A DNA stretch of 64,000 nucleotides, taken from contig JBAJFG010000560.1 in the NCBI GenBank assembly GCA_037903475.1, forward strand, positions 372,001 through 436,000, in the 5' to 3' direction. The notes under the pieces were generated by a model. It did no database searches. It saw only the letters and a program-made list of their open reading frames with translations, and had not been told where the DNA came from. How positions within the stretch are numbered: position 1 is the stretch's first letter; every line of letters begins with the position of its first letter. Position numbers and translations under genes: made by a program. Source of the stretch: Ancylostoma caninum. Taxonomy: Eukaryota > Nematoda > Chromadorea > Rhabditida > Ancylostomatidae. Shown here one piece after another: positions 33,598-44,802 of this stretch.

Positions 33598-34882
33598 ATG
33601 GCATCGGACCCTGTTCTCGCGGATAACAGTGCGTTGGGATTATTCTATGTCCTGGTGCCGGAAAACGCCTGGGTACCAACGATCCCGAGGACTACAGATG
33701 CACCGTCAGGGACATGACTTTCGCCGACGTGATCCCGGAAGAACAAGACCCGACGATCAGATCTCTCCGCATCCACTCCATTCTCTCTCTGGCGCGTATG
33801 ATCTCGATATATGAGAATGAGATTGACGTGGACAAGAAACGTTTCCTGATGAGGTCGCCAACGCACACTTTTGTCACGGTTTCGGGTGTGGAGAAGGCCT
33901 ATACCTTTTTCAAGCGTAACTGTGAACACGTCTTGAAAGCGCTTCTAATCCATGATGGAAGTCCTGTAGCGATGGCCGCAAGGAGAACGTCAATATCGAC
34001 ATCACGCAACTAAATGACTTAGCTAACGCCGGAGTACGATTCGCGCAAACGCATGCTTGGGAAGATGTCGATATACGTGGACCGGTGCGCAAGACTGTGT
34101 TGTTCGTTCCCTGTGGTTTGAGAAGATATGCGAGATGCGTCCGGCTGGAAGAAGGAGTAAGCGTGATCGTGTACGATAGCTTGAAGGACGTGATCACCTC
34201 GCTACAGAATATCACGAATCTGAGCAATTGCATCTTCTTAACGCCGACGACGGACAAGCCGTATGATGCATCTGAATGGCAAGCGCTGGCAATGGCAATG
34301 ACCACGGTCGCGAGGTTGGGGACGAAGCTGGTAGCAGTCAGCAGCCCCAGAGGCGAAGCCGCATGGAGCACTCATCGCAAAGACACCCACGACATGTTCG
34401 AAGTCGTCAGGGATTCAGCCGCGGCAATGAGGAGCAATATCACTACGATGTTCACGTTGGTGCCATCACTGAGTGAGCCCTTTGCCTGCCTAGGAGAGAA
34501 GAGCAGAGTCTCGGAAGTAGCTGTTTACACGGCAGAAGCTGTCAAGTCGTTCCTCACAGCCTTGCAGAAGTATGTAGCGCCGTACGTGAGGACCGGAAAA
34601 GCGAGCCTGTATGAAGTTTTTGAACATCCCACGGATCGGGCAAGGGCTTATAAAGAAAAGAGGAAGGCGCAAAAATCAGATGGCGATCATACTTATAGGA
34701 ATGTCCAGGCCACACCACGAGGATATGATCGTAACAATGGATTCAGTGGATATAGTGGACCTATAGGAGCGGAGGTGCCACGAGGACGTGGCCGCGGAAG
34801 AGGAGTTCCCCGCGGCAGAGGTCGAGGATATGGAGTTCGCCACGCTAGAGGAGGTTATGATAACAGATTCCAGCCTTATTAA
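33598..34882 (+). pseudogene. Third ORF after pol, RGG-tailed, two frameshifts
   Basis: Begins MASDPVLADNSALG at 33598 in the pol frame and stays open to about 33665. The coding sense moves to a second frame (about 33663-33955, with MTFADVIPEEQDP and SILSLARMISIYENE) and then to a third (about 33960-34882). Both shifts fit single-base deletions. The intended product would be about 425 residues. The last ~60 residues are basic and Gly/Arg-rich with repeated RGRGRG and ARGGY (RGG box, an RNA-binding type of tail). I see no signal peptide, transmembrane segment or cleavage site, so it does not look like an envelope. The central part (FLTPTTDKPYDASEWQALAM) matches no family I know. Termination is TAA at 34880-34882. 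Confidence 0.75.
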
Positions 34883-35140
34883 TGATGATTTGTTCAGTAG
34901 TAAGCTGTTATGTTCATTTTCGCATGTCATTCATTGTCATTGATTACATTTTTGATTTGCCTTTCCGAGCACAGGTTCTGGAATTGCCGGTTTTTTTTTT
35001 TGAGAGATACTGGTTGATTTTTTTAAAATCTCATTTGTGATCTGATACATACTCATCTCATTGATAATTTTTTTTCTCGATGTTCTCATTTTTTTTGTGT
35101 TGTCGTTCCCTGAGTACCCGCAGCGACAGGAACGTCGCTC
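34883..35140 (+). other. 3' untranslated part of the element
   Basis: T-rich, no ORF. It joins the third ORF to the polypurine tract. Confidence 0.6.
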
Positions 35141-35155
35141 CCGAGAGGGGCGGGT
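35141..35155 (+). other. Polypurine tract
   Basis: CCGAGAGGGGCGGGT abuts the 3' LTR start at 35156. A purine-rich run in this position primes plus-strand synthesis in LTR elements. Confidence 0.75.
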
Positions 35156-35468
35156 TGTTGTGTAGGCGGACCTATGTAGGGACCTATTGATCTATGATCT
35201 GATCCGGAGGACCCGCGTGTATTTGAATCCGGGTCGTTGGCGGGACGACCCACTCTATATAAGTCTTCTTAGGTTCATTGTAGGGGTTGTTCGTCTGTAT
35301 TGGCTGTTCGTCCGTTCGTCCTTCGTCGCTGTATTTCTGAATAAATTCTTTTTCCCCTCCCCTGTTTTGGTTGGCACGACACTCGTGTGGGTTCACCGAG
35401 TACTTGTGTCTTTCTTCCTTTTCCTTTCAATAACCGGTTGGCCACGCTGGGACCATAAACCCAGTATA
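35156..35468 (+). repeat. 3' LTR
   Basis: Same 313 bp as the 5' LTR with two substitutions (35194 A, 35450 G). AATAAA at 35340-35345. It is followed by GCGC, the right target duplication (35469-35472). Confidence 0.95.
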
Positions 35469-35472
35469 GCGC

Positions 35473-36149
35473 CGTCTCCCGATACTTGCGTGCGTAGGCG
35501 GACTCGTCGTTTCGGACAGACTGTATCCGTTCTACATTTGGAAGCCTCAAACGAGATCATGAACATAACATGAAATAAATAAAAATCCTCTTAACAATAA
35601 ATAAAAATCCTCTTAACAAAGCACCGTAAGAGCGGCACTGACGGAAAGATGGATACGGTCTCCAATGATGAGAGCGAGAGGTCTAGACAGTGCTTTCAGG
35701 GTTTCGTGGCGGGACCCTATTCTAGCGGTCTCGAGCCCCCGGGCGAGAGAGTGTTTACAGCGACTTGAGATTGCGTAACAGCAGTGTACGGAGCAGAGTA
35801 GCCCCTCTGTTGGCGCCTTAGCAGCATCTCCACGGAATCACGGTGCACTGTAATTGATCCTCCTCTAATGGATGGATAAGCATGCTGAAAGATCGCGCAT
35901 CGATGAGCCGCACTCGGTCCTTGCCATTGAGCATGTACGTTTGGCGCACTTACGAGGTTCCGCGGAGATTAGGGACTCCTGGAATCAGTGTTTGTTTCTA
36001 AGGAAGACAGTACAATCCTATACACAAGAAGAACGCGCGAACAACAGGTCATCCTAAGCTGTTGTGACATTTCCTGAGAGCAGATGCAATTGGCCAAACT
36101 CTGAATATTTCCTAACTTTCTTCCATTATTCTCGAGATTTACGAATAGT
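35473..36149. other. Flank of the LTR insertion, non-coding
   Basis: 35495-35545 carries GGCGGACTCGTCGTTTCGG, the complement of sequence near 27002-27022 on the other side of the retrotransposon. A ~24 bp word (AATAAATAAAAATCCTCTTA) is duplicated near 35574-35618. No gene was seen. Confidence 0.5.
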
Positions 36150-36810
36150 GCGGGTGCACTGATGACGGGCAAATGTGCCGGGGCTCCATAGTTCAGAAAA
36201 AAACCTCGGAACACCAGGATAGGAATCCACCGATCGAGAAAGGTTCCGCCGTGCCCCAACGATGGGGGAAACGCCAACGTACGGGTCCACGGATGAAGAG
36301 TAGGTACGTCATGGCCCGGTACTAAGGAAAACGCCAGGATAAGGTTCCACGGATGAAGAATAGGTACGCCATGGCCAATAGTCGGGAAAATGCCGGGATA
36401 AAGGTCCACAGATGGGGAATGAGTCTGCCGTGGCCCAGTAGTGGAGAAAACGTCAGTATACCGGTCTCCGGTATACTGACGTTTTCTCCAGTAGTGGGGA
36501 AAACTCCAGTGTAGGGGTCGTCAGATGGAGAATGGGTCCGCCTGCGGCCAGTAGTCGGGAAAACGCCAGGATATGGGTGTACGGATGGAGAATAGGTACG
36601 TCGTGGCCCAGTAGTAAGGAAAACGCCAGGATAAGGGCCCACGGATGGAGAACGGGTACGCCGTGGCCCCGTAGTGAGGAAAACGCATAAGGGTCCACGG
36701 ATTGAGAATGAGGTTGTCTTGGTCCAATCGTGAGGAAAACGTCAGGATACGGGCCCACAACTGGATCGGGTCCGCCGTGGCCATTAGTAGAGAAAACACC
36801 AGGATAATCA
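36150..36810 (+). repeat. ~60 bp minisatellite, about 10 units
   Basis: Units follow the pattern GTGGCCCAGTAGTNNGGAAA, ACGCCAGGATAAGGGTCCAC, GGATGGAGAATNGGTACGCC. Open frames on the minus strand show a ~20-residue repeat with PGVFPTTG-like words, explained by a period divisible by three; I do not regard them as genes. One unit is interrupted by a perfect palindrome (36442-36490). Confidence 0.85.
36442..36490. repeat. 49 bp palindrome inside the minisatellite
   Basis: TGGAGAAAACGTCAGTATAC at the left is mirrored by GTATACTGACGTTTTCTCCA, with a centre of CGGTCTCCG. It marks an inversion of array orientation or a local inverted duplication within one unit. Confidence 0.85.
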
Positions 36811-38341
36811 GTTGTGCACAGGTTCTTAAGCCATCTTGAAAATATTCCTGTGCAGAGTTGGGAGTGGCTGGCCGTGACGGGTCCATGGGCGTTGAATGAA
36901 TGCACTTACAAAAAAAAACAGTTGGTGGTACCACTGTATCGGAAAAGAGTACTACATGTAGATGTGTGATTAAGAATCTGGAAGAAGGCAAGGGCCACGA
37001 GAGGTGTGACTTTGGTGAGGCGGCCAGACTGATAGAATATACGCAATTTACAAAGAGGGTTCCGTATTTGAGCTCAGTTAATGATTAGTTTTGCTTTTTC
37101 GTAAATTCTCTAAGCATTTCACATGTGTGAAGCTTTTCTACCTGGCTTAAGTGGCTGCCTCACCCCACATTCTAGCGTCGCGAAGGGGCGCTAGTAAATA
37201 AAAAAATAAAAATAAACAAAACCATTAAATTCAAATTTTCGAAAAAGTAAGAAGTAAAAACCCTCCCCGCTCCCATTCCTCATGCTTCCACCTGTGTGAA
37301 AGACAACCTTCACGGCAACCTTTACGACAACCTTCGCTTTTGCGAAGGCTGCCTCCCCATTATTCCAGCTATGCTCTCTAGCGTCGCGTCCCTTTAACAA
37401 AACAACTAATGCAGTCTTAAGCGACTCCATTGCGGTTTCGTGCTACACAGGAAGAAAACGACATGATTATCACAAACGACCCCATTCTACATCGCTATGT
37501 GCACATCTTCATGCTCTTTGCATGATAAAACCATTGTCAATTGTTTTGATATCTGTCCTGCAACCGTTTGCCTGTTCAGTCAGACCCGAATGCACTGTTG
37601 AGATTACCGAGGGTGAATGTGTTCATGCCCTTGCGAACGATGGATAAATTTGTGGATGTTAACACGTTCATCCTGGGTAATGCCACCCAGAATAGGATAG
37701 TAACGATGGCTTCTACTGTTGAAAAGACTGGTGTTCACATGGACGGACAAAATACCGCCTATTAGTGATTAGTGATACGACGTTTTCACACTTTTCATTG
37801 CGGCTCGGACAATGCGGTGCGGAAAAACAGTCGTTTCGAGCCCATTTCTCGCCTTGCGCTGCATACCACTTGTTAAAACAACGAGTCGCGCGGCGAAGAT
37901 CAGCACGCAGTGCGAGCTGGCGAGCGCCCCCAACTCCTCCCCACCCCTCCCCCTCAGCTACGGCAGTGACCTCACACTTCGCTGTTGTACCATATACTTA
38001 ACCATACGGCGCTGACCCGTGTGGGTAACTGTAAACAGTCCTTTTGTCGACTCTGTGACCGGTGATCAGTCAGTGCCCACGTAATCTTCGAGAGTTTGAC
38101 TCAATGATTCTATTCTTCAACTGCATACGTCAATGTTTTCATTCATCAGCTGTCTAGATCTCATCAACATCCAAATAAATGTGTAGGAATCTTCGAGAAT
38201 TGAACAATCATAATGACAACTAATTTGCAGAATTCCGAGAAAAAAAATTGACCTAACCTCGATCGGAAAGTTGCTTATCAAGAATTCTGGAATAAAACCA
38301 GTTATCTAGCTCACGTGCAGCAACATAGCCACCATGATAGC
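36811..38341. other. Non-coding; repeat end with hairpin near 37.17 kb
   Basis: 37145-37195 (GTGGCTGCCTCACCCCACAT, then CTAGCGTCGCGAAGGGGCGC) is the inverted counterpart of 19633-19690. A partial second copy lies at 37345-37395 (GGCTGCCTCCCCAT, TCTAGCGTCGCG). A 65-codon frame at 37568-37765 is unrecognised. Otherwise nothing. Confidence 0.4.
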
Positions 38342-38627
38342 GGTTTTGTCGATTTTAAACGCTAAATTAATAACAGTGAGCACGGAAACATCCCTACAAC
38401 AATACTTACAGTCATATATTTTAGAGAGTGAGTCTGCGACTTGTGAGCTATTATTGAGTATTTTTGAGCTGAGCAGTCCAGCTGATCAGTCCTCCAACAC
38501 CATCTCGCAGCCGTAATCGCAGACAAAGTCGCAGACTCACTTTCTAAGTTACCCGACTGTATGTGTTGTTGTGGGGATGTTTCCGTGCTCACTGTTATTA
38601 ATTTAGCGTTTAAAATCGACAAAACGG
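38342..38627. mobile_element. Foldback MITE, 286 bp
   Basis: GGTTTTGTCGATTTTAAACG at the left mirrors CGTTTAAAATCGACAAAAC at the right. The arms run about 100 bp inward through CAGTGAGCACGGAAACATCC and GAGTGAGTCTGCGACT. Non-coding. Confidence 0.85.
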
Positions 38628-38996
38628 TTCAGAACGGCAACAGATGGTGGAGAAACATTTTATGATCATAAATTATACTGAAAAACACCCATCCAAGGTG
38701 AAAACAGTTGACTGGCAGCAGGCTCAAACCATTAGAATTCAGCCGCTACAAGCACACTCTGCTGAAGTTGCGATCATCGATGTAGTTCATAGACTATACA
38801 TATCACCTTCCAAAAACAACTTCTAAAACTAGATAATAATCGAAAAGAAAATAAAGACAAAGCCACAGACATACTCTCTAACCGAACCGACGAGGACTAT
38901 GTAGGGGGGGGGGGGGAGGCGAGGTTTTGCCGTGCTATCACTTATTTAATAGAGCTGGATTTGATTTCTTTTTCGATTACACGCAATGGAGACTTG

Positions 38997-39048
38997 CGGA
39001 TGACGTAGAAAAGTTAGCGCGTTAGCGCGAACTTTTCTACGTCATCCG
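38997..39048. repeat. Perfect 52 bp hairpin
   Basis: CGGATGACGTAGAAAAGTT and AACTTTTCTACGTCATCCG flank AGCGCGTTAGCGCG. It lies about 90 bp after a poly-G tract (38905-38917). Confidence 0.9.
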
Positions 39049-39187
39049 ATTTCGGCTCAGATTTCCGATGCCCGCACATCAATGATTCAGCCCGCGACTT
39101 CGAAGCAAAACAGCGGAGGATATGGCTTTTGACAACGCTTTGAGCAGGATAAGGCATCGCCTCCTATCCCTGATGACGACAGTGAGA

Positions 39188-39240
39188 GAACTACATAAAA
39201 CCCACACGTCGATAACTACATAAAACCCACACGTCGATAA
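39188..39240 (+). repeat. Tandem duplication, 26 bp unit
   Basis: ACTACATAAAACCCACACGT plus CGATAA occurs twice head to tail with no mismatch. Confidence 0.85.
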
Positions 39241-41485
39241 GGGCAGAAAACGATACTGTCTCAAAAGCTGCTTGGATGAGAAAACCAAACTCCACATCTC
39301 AAGATCTAAAGTGAGTCCATAAACAGGCATATTTAAGGGCTTGAGAGCTACGTAGCGTTTGTCACACCCACAGCCGACTCATTGAGGGTGCAAGCCAAGT
39401 GTGAAGTGCATTTGGCAGGAGCTGGCATCAAACCAGCTGGATCCTACTGAATTATTTCCTAGTAATCTCACCCGTCTACCTTACAGCGTGTGATCAGTGC
39501 TAAGCAGTGCTAAGAAAAGCTACAACATCATACCGCAAACTTCTCGTGGCGTTGTTTCCGGAAAATATTGCCCGCTCAAGGCTGATTCGCATCCAGTGGC
39601 ATGAGGACGTTTGCGCGCATCGACTGGAAAGACGCTTTTTGTGCCAAGGAACTAGCTTCGTCGCCCAGTCCGTCGTTGCTCGATCGCATAAAGACTGGTC
39701 TTTTACATAGTGTTTGCTGGAAATTCCCAGAACTGCCAGCCAAGCAGAGCGCGTTGGGATAATGGAGGATTAGATAGGTTTTTTGGTGTTCCGATTTAAC
39801 GTCGCATCTCCACAGTTTTGTCAGAAAAAAATTTGAGAATCTTCTAGAACATGGTAGCGGTTTCTTCGATTATCCGTTCTTACTTTTTTTATTAGGAATC
39901 ATAAAGAAATTGCACCCTTTTTTTCCATTTCCCCGATCACTTTCAAAAGTTGTAGTTATCCCACTTTTTTTTGATTGCAGCCATCATGTTCTTTTCCTTC
40001 GTTCCGCTGCGTGGTACTATCTTTTCCAACTTATACATATACTTGTACCTATAATTATACAAGATGGGCCAAAAATACGGCAACAAACAAAAGGGCCTTC
40101 AGAAAAAGATTTTCAGAGCAATTTGGAACATTGTCACATGATTTATATTCATTAACTCCCAACCAGTATAATACAAGAAAACATCTATTTAGAAATATCC
40201 TACTTATGCTAGGAATCAGATCCCTAGACATCAGACAAGTGGCTGCGCAAAAATTTATTTCTGATTTTTGAAGTCCCTGTTTTGAGTTTCCCAACTCCCA
40301 AGGAGTTTTGAGGAAGCTTGAGTCTCAGGTGCCTTGAAAACCCACTAGCATACTTGAGTTACTTATTCGCAATTGAGTGGCCGCTCGACAAAACCTGTAG
40401 GTCCTAAAATTTATTGTTTCCCTGTTCTGAACCAGACGAAACCTGGGTTGCTGAGCACTGTCCTGGTAGAACTTCCGGAGACGGCCTCCTACCTAAACAC
40501 GACTTCAAGGCAGAACTGCTCCTCTGAAAGCAAAACACGTCTTGTTACCGTATTTATGGCGCACCTTTTATACGTCCTAGCCGCGCCGCGTGCGTGGACG
40601 GGGATCGATCGTCTCGGACAGACTGCACTTCTATGTATAGTTCTGTCCCTTCAGAAAACACTGATCATGGATGTTTTGCAACGTGGCACCAAGTTGCATT
40701 TACGCATTGCCACCTTCTAGCTTATTAGTCGCAAGGATTTCTAGCTCACCTTAAAAGTCAGCACCTTAAAACGCCTTCGGAGATGATGCTGGTGTACGTG
40801 GAGGTATGCGCTATACCAGCGCGATGCTCGAAGGTGAACAAAGGATATCGCCAAAGATTGCAAAACCTGCTGCTTGTCCTGGCAGTACTTACCATTACTT
40901 CTACATCAGTGAAGATTGACATTGAAATCTTTACATTGAAGCTAAAAATTAATGTAGGAAAGTCAGGCAACATTATGGTGAATGGACTTTTATGATGTTC
41001 CCTCGATCAACGGAAGAGGAAATGACGAGGACATGCAACTTACCCGGAGAACTATTAAGCTATGTAACATGGCCGCTGATGAACTGTGCAACGTAATCAT
41101 ACACATACGTCCAAATTGCTTGAGAATGAAAAACTGAAATCGATGACACAGGAGTGAGTGGAAGTAAGAGAGCCGCTGCAGACGAGTTGAAGGGGTAGGA
41201 ACTGGACGTGTTAGGAGGTCCTACCATGAGTGGGCGGAGTTGGACGAGTCTTCCCCACAGCCACTTTTTCATTGTAGGTTTAACGGCGAGTCACAGAAAG
41301 CATCGATAGCAGCACGTCTCTCGCGGGCTGGGGAAGCACGATGCGCGACCGCGCCGGTCACGCAGAAGTCGCCGCCGTAACAACAAATAGTGTGGTTTTC
41401 TCGACGGTTAGTTAGCTTTCTTGATAAATACTTACTTAGATACTCAGATGACCCGTCGTCACGTGTCGTGCGCGCCCCAGCATCG
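39241..41485. other. Mostly non-coding; possible LINE relic
   Basis: A plus-strand frame at about 40055-40271 reads RAFRKRFSEQF and later LGIRSLDIRQVAAQKFI. This loosely resembles the C-terminal end of CR1/jockey-type reverse transcriptases, where a basic QRRFT-like word precedes LGL-SLE-RR. The match is weak and there is no RT core nearby. 40505-40560 is a further copy of the repeat fragment at 4850-4915 and 5205-5260. 41270-41485 may be the decayed 3' part of the adjacent RTE. Confidence 0.3.
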
Positions 41486-44331
41486 CTACCATTCGATTCG
41501 TTCACGAAGGCAAGACATTTGTTGCAAATCGGAGCTGCGAAGCCCGGCCTGACGTTGGGTACGCCGGTTGTACCTCAAAAGACAACGCTCGAGCGCTCTG
41601 TGTATGGTACGTAGCGCCTTCGACTTGGCCGCAGTGTCCGCCCAAGAACTGTAGAGTCGAGGAAATGAGCACGGAGGTCGGGGTCCGCCAGTTGGTCTGT
41701 GGCTTCCCTCAGAGGGCAAACCGCGGCCCACGCCGCTCTTCTTCTATCCAGCTCTTCCATGAGGTTGTTCTCCATATTAATTGATCATCCAAGGTACACA
41801 TAGGACGACGTCTCCTTTATATCAGATCCATCCAGTTCTATTCGCTCTCCTTCGCAGTATGCATTCTTCATAAACTGGGTGTTAGCCCTCTTTATTTGCA
41901 GTTCTATTCTTTTCCCTACTTCGTTTAGCTCAGAAAATATCGCCTCCGGTTCATTGGTGTTTTTCGAGAAAAGGACGATGTCGTCCGCAAAACGAAGATT
42001 TGAGAGGAACTGTCCATCAACCCGGATGCCTTTCCCCTCCCAGTCGAGTGACCTCATTGCCCACTGCCATGCGGCAGTAAACAGCTTCGGCGATACAGTA
42101 TCGCTCTGTCGTACCTCCTTCGCAATCGGAATGGTTAATGGGCGCTGAAAAAGCTGTATCGTCGTGGAGCATCCAATATAGCAGTCGGCTAATGCTCTCA
42201 CATATGAGGCGTCTACTTCCTGGTCGACTAGTGCTGACAATATAGCGTCAGTTACCACGTTGTCAAACGCTTCTTCGTAGTCAACAAGGGCTAGCACGAG
42301 GGGAAGGCGGTACTCCCGACAAACCTCTATCACCCTCGGAACAGTTTGGATGTTGATCATGCAGCTGAATCCCTTGTGGAAAGCAGTCTGTTCTTGGGTT
42401 TGAGCTTCATCCGAGGTCCTCGGTATGCGTGTGAGAATAATCTTCGTAAAAAGCTTGTAAAGCACGCTCAGCAAACATATCGGACGATAGTTTCAAAGAT
42501 CCTCTTTGTCTCCGTTCTTGTGAAGAAGAACGGTGCCTGAGATTCTCCACTGGTTTGGAATTCTTATCTTCTGAAGATAAGATGAGAAATGTGCTGCGGG
42601 AACGACGTGAAGATGACCGCCTCCTGCCCGCAAAGATCAGCCGATATACGGTCCGGTCCAGCGGCGGTGCCGGCTTCATGCTTCTTATCGCAACACGAAC
42701 TTCCGAAAGTAGAATCTGAGGTGGTCTGTCACCAGCGAGGATATTTTAGCTTGACATTAATGTTGAACAACGGAAAAGGTTCATATAGAATCTTTCCGTG
42801 ATTGATTCCATCTCATGATGGGAAAACGTGACAATCCCATCTTCGTTGCTCAGGGCTTTCAACGGAACATTGTAATCGCGAAGGTCCTTTCGACACTTCT
42901 TCAGACTTCTTCTCCCTTTTTCTTCCAGAACCTTCCTCGGCCTGAACTTCTGCACATCCTTCTGCAATGCTCTTCTGCAGCTGTCATTAGCTCTCAACTG
43001 CTCAATGTGGGATGCATTCGGATCAAACCTCAAGGCCCTTCTTTTAACGAGCAGTTCCTTGGTGGTCTTCGAAATGCGTTCCAAGCTTGTTGTTCGGGGT
43101 TTTGAGGCGCGTTCAGCACAGATTCTTAGTTTTTCTAGAAGCATCACGTAGTCCTCGCTGAGGTCTTCCATGATGTGCCAGTCGTGTTCGGAAAGGGACT
43201 CAGCAAGGGCGGCATCGTCATATACGACCTCTTTTCTTCCTCCGCAATGGCAGATGTTCTTTTCCATAGTGCAGCTGAATCGGATTTTTGCACGGAGGAG
43301 ACGGTGATTGGATCCACAACAGAATGATGGTGCCACTGAAAAATCAAATAGACACCACCTTCGATTGGTAAGAATGTGATCGATCTCCGTACGAGTCGTA
43401 CCGTTGGGTGATTCCCATGTCCACCGGCGGTGTTCCATCTTCATGAAAATGGAATCCCCATGGAAGAGGCGTGCAGAGGACAGAAGCCCAGCGAGACGAC
43501 TACCGTTTTCGTTCCGGTCTCCTAATCCGAACTTACTCCTATCCTGTACTCGTCTCCTTCAGCCTTCGCAAGTTTGGCGTTGAAGTATCCAACAACGCAT
43601 TTGTAGAAGGACTTCTCGTTGTGGATGACTTCCTCCAAACTCTCGGAGGAATTGTCCAACCCCGCCTCATCAAATGCTAGCGTTGGTGAGCAACAGCTGA
43701 TGATACTGACGGACTTGTGACGAGTAAGGTTAAGACGGATTATTGCTAGAGAGGTGACAGATCTCGTGTGAGTTGACGAGATGGACGACAGATGGGTGCA
43801 CGACAAAGCCAACGCCTCCAACATTCCTTGAAGGGAAATTTTCTCCGCTGATGACCAGTGCTCCGTCGCGGAGCTCTCTCGAACGTCGCTCTTCCTGTTC
43901 TTGGTCTCCTGTAGAGCGATTACATGGAATTTGATTCTCCCTGCAGTTCCGAGAAGAGCGTGAAGATTGGCATCGGTGGAGACTGTTCTGGCGTTATAGG
44001 TGCAGAGCATGAAATAGTCTCCGTGGCGTGCCGTGCTCGTGTCGTCTTGGTCCGAAATCAAAGACGTCCTGCGCAACCGAGATTTGATCGCTTCCCACCG
44101 GTTGCCGAACCGTCCGACGTCTGAGACGGCAAAGCGCGGTGTGCGGGGTACTGAGGCAGAAAGTGTGCTGGACAGACAAGTAGAAGTTTTCCCCATACTG
44201 AGCAGCCCTGCCGCGGCGAGCTCAACTGTCATCACAGGTAGTCGCATGTTGAACAGGAAAACGCAAGGGGAGACGTAAGTGATGCGCCGTAGAGAGCGTC
44301 GTCGATTCCATCCGTTGTTCCTTCTAAACAA
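41486..44331 (-). pseudogene. RTE-clade non-LTR retrotransposon, dead copy
   Basis: Read on the minus strand, an apurinic-type endonuclease comes first (44331 to about 43270: [16 protein letters not shown] near 43905), then a linker, then reverse transcriptase (about 42680 to 41490: LVLALVDYEEAFDNV, LRFADDIVLFSK at 41981-41992) and the RTE C-terminal region (RRAAWAAVCPLREATDQL, LRSSDL). Family knowledge: RTE elements have one ~1,000-residue EN-RT protein. At least four frame changes break it. Two endonuclease catalytic positions are altered: the usual GDFNA reads GYFNA (about 43576-43590) and the SDH word reads SNH (about 43304-43316). The 3' tail is truncated or unrecognisable below 41486. 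No target duplication was found. Confidence 0.85.
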
Positions 44332-44802
44332 TCCACACCCAAGTCCATACTATGGTGCGATGTAGCACATGCTTGCTCCTCCAAAGCGCCCATGTGGTAC
44401 AACCCAGCTGTTCGAAAATGGAGGAGTACGGTGGTCACTAATTTGGAAATGGTGAGCTCACAAGTGATTTCCTTGCAAAACCCCTTCGCTGTCTCTACGT
44501 TGTAAGCTGGAGAAAAATCTCAGAGAAGGAACAGCCCATTTCAAAACCTGTAATCGATCCTACGGGAACTGCGCTGCGCTTCTACCGAATATCGTTTCTC
44601 GGTCATGCGGTGATTGGGGCGCCAGAAGCAAAGGAAATGATATGAAGCTCTCCTGCACCGTTAACGGATACGAAAACAAAGTCAAATCATGGCATAGACA
44701 GGAGCAGCTGCTACTTTTCATTCGCGGATTTGTGGAAGGCCTAACATACGCTATTTCCTAGCACTGTTCCCATTCCACAAAAACATCTCAGAAAAAGACT
44801 GG
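44332..44802. other. Non-coding; possible 5' flank of the RTE
   Basis: No gene or clear repeat boundary was identified. Confidence 0.3.

Larger units (their letters stand above)
27161..35468 (+). mobile_element. Ty3/gypsy LTR retrotransposon with a third ORF
   Basis: An 8,308 bp element with identical-length 313 bp LTRs, PBS, leader, gag-pol ORF, third ORF and PPT, in that order. Domain order PR-RT-RNase H-IN is diagnostic of Ty3/gypsy rather than copia. The LTRs agree at 311 of 313 positions (differences at 27199/35194 and 27455/35450), implying recent insertion. Nevertheless gag-pol has an in-frame TGA and the third ORF has two frame changes, so this copy appears unable to make full-length products unless these are sequencing errors or recoded. 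It lies inside an older inverted-repeat element. Confidence 0.95.

Noticed and set aside
33598..34882. Retroviral-type envelope gene
   Set aside because: Position fits, but no signal peptide, cleavage site, fusion peptide or membrane anchor is visible, and the C-terminus is an RGG-like tail.
35969..36991. Minus-strand frames of 106-156 codons with a 20-residue repeat
   Set aside because: They run along a 60 bp minisatellite; a period divisible by three keeps any frame open. No start context, splice sites or family support.
39910..40271. Confident LINE reverse transcriptase
   Set aside because: Only a weak C-terminal-like word set is present; no RT core, so it is kept only as a low-confidence relic.
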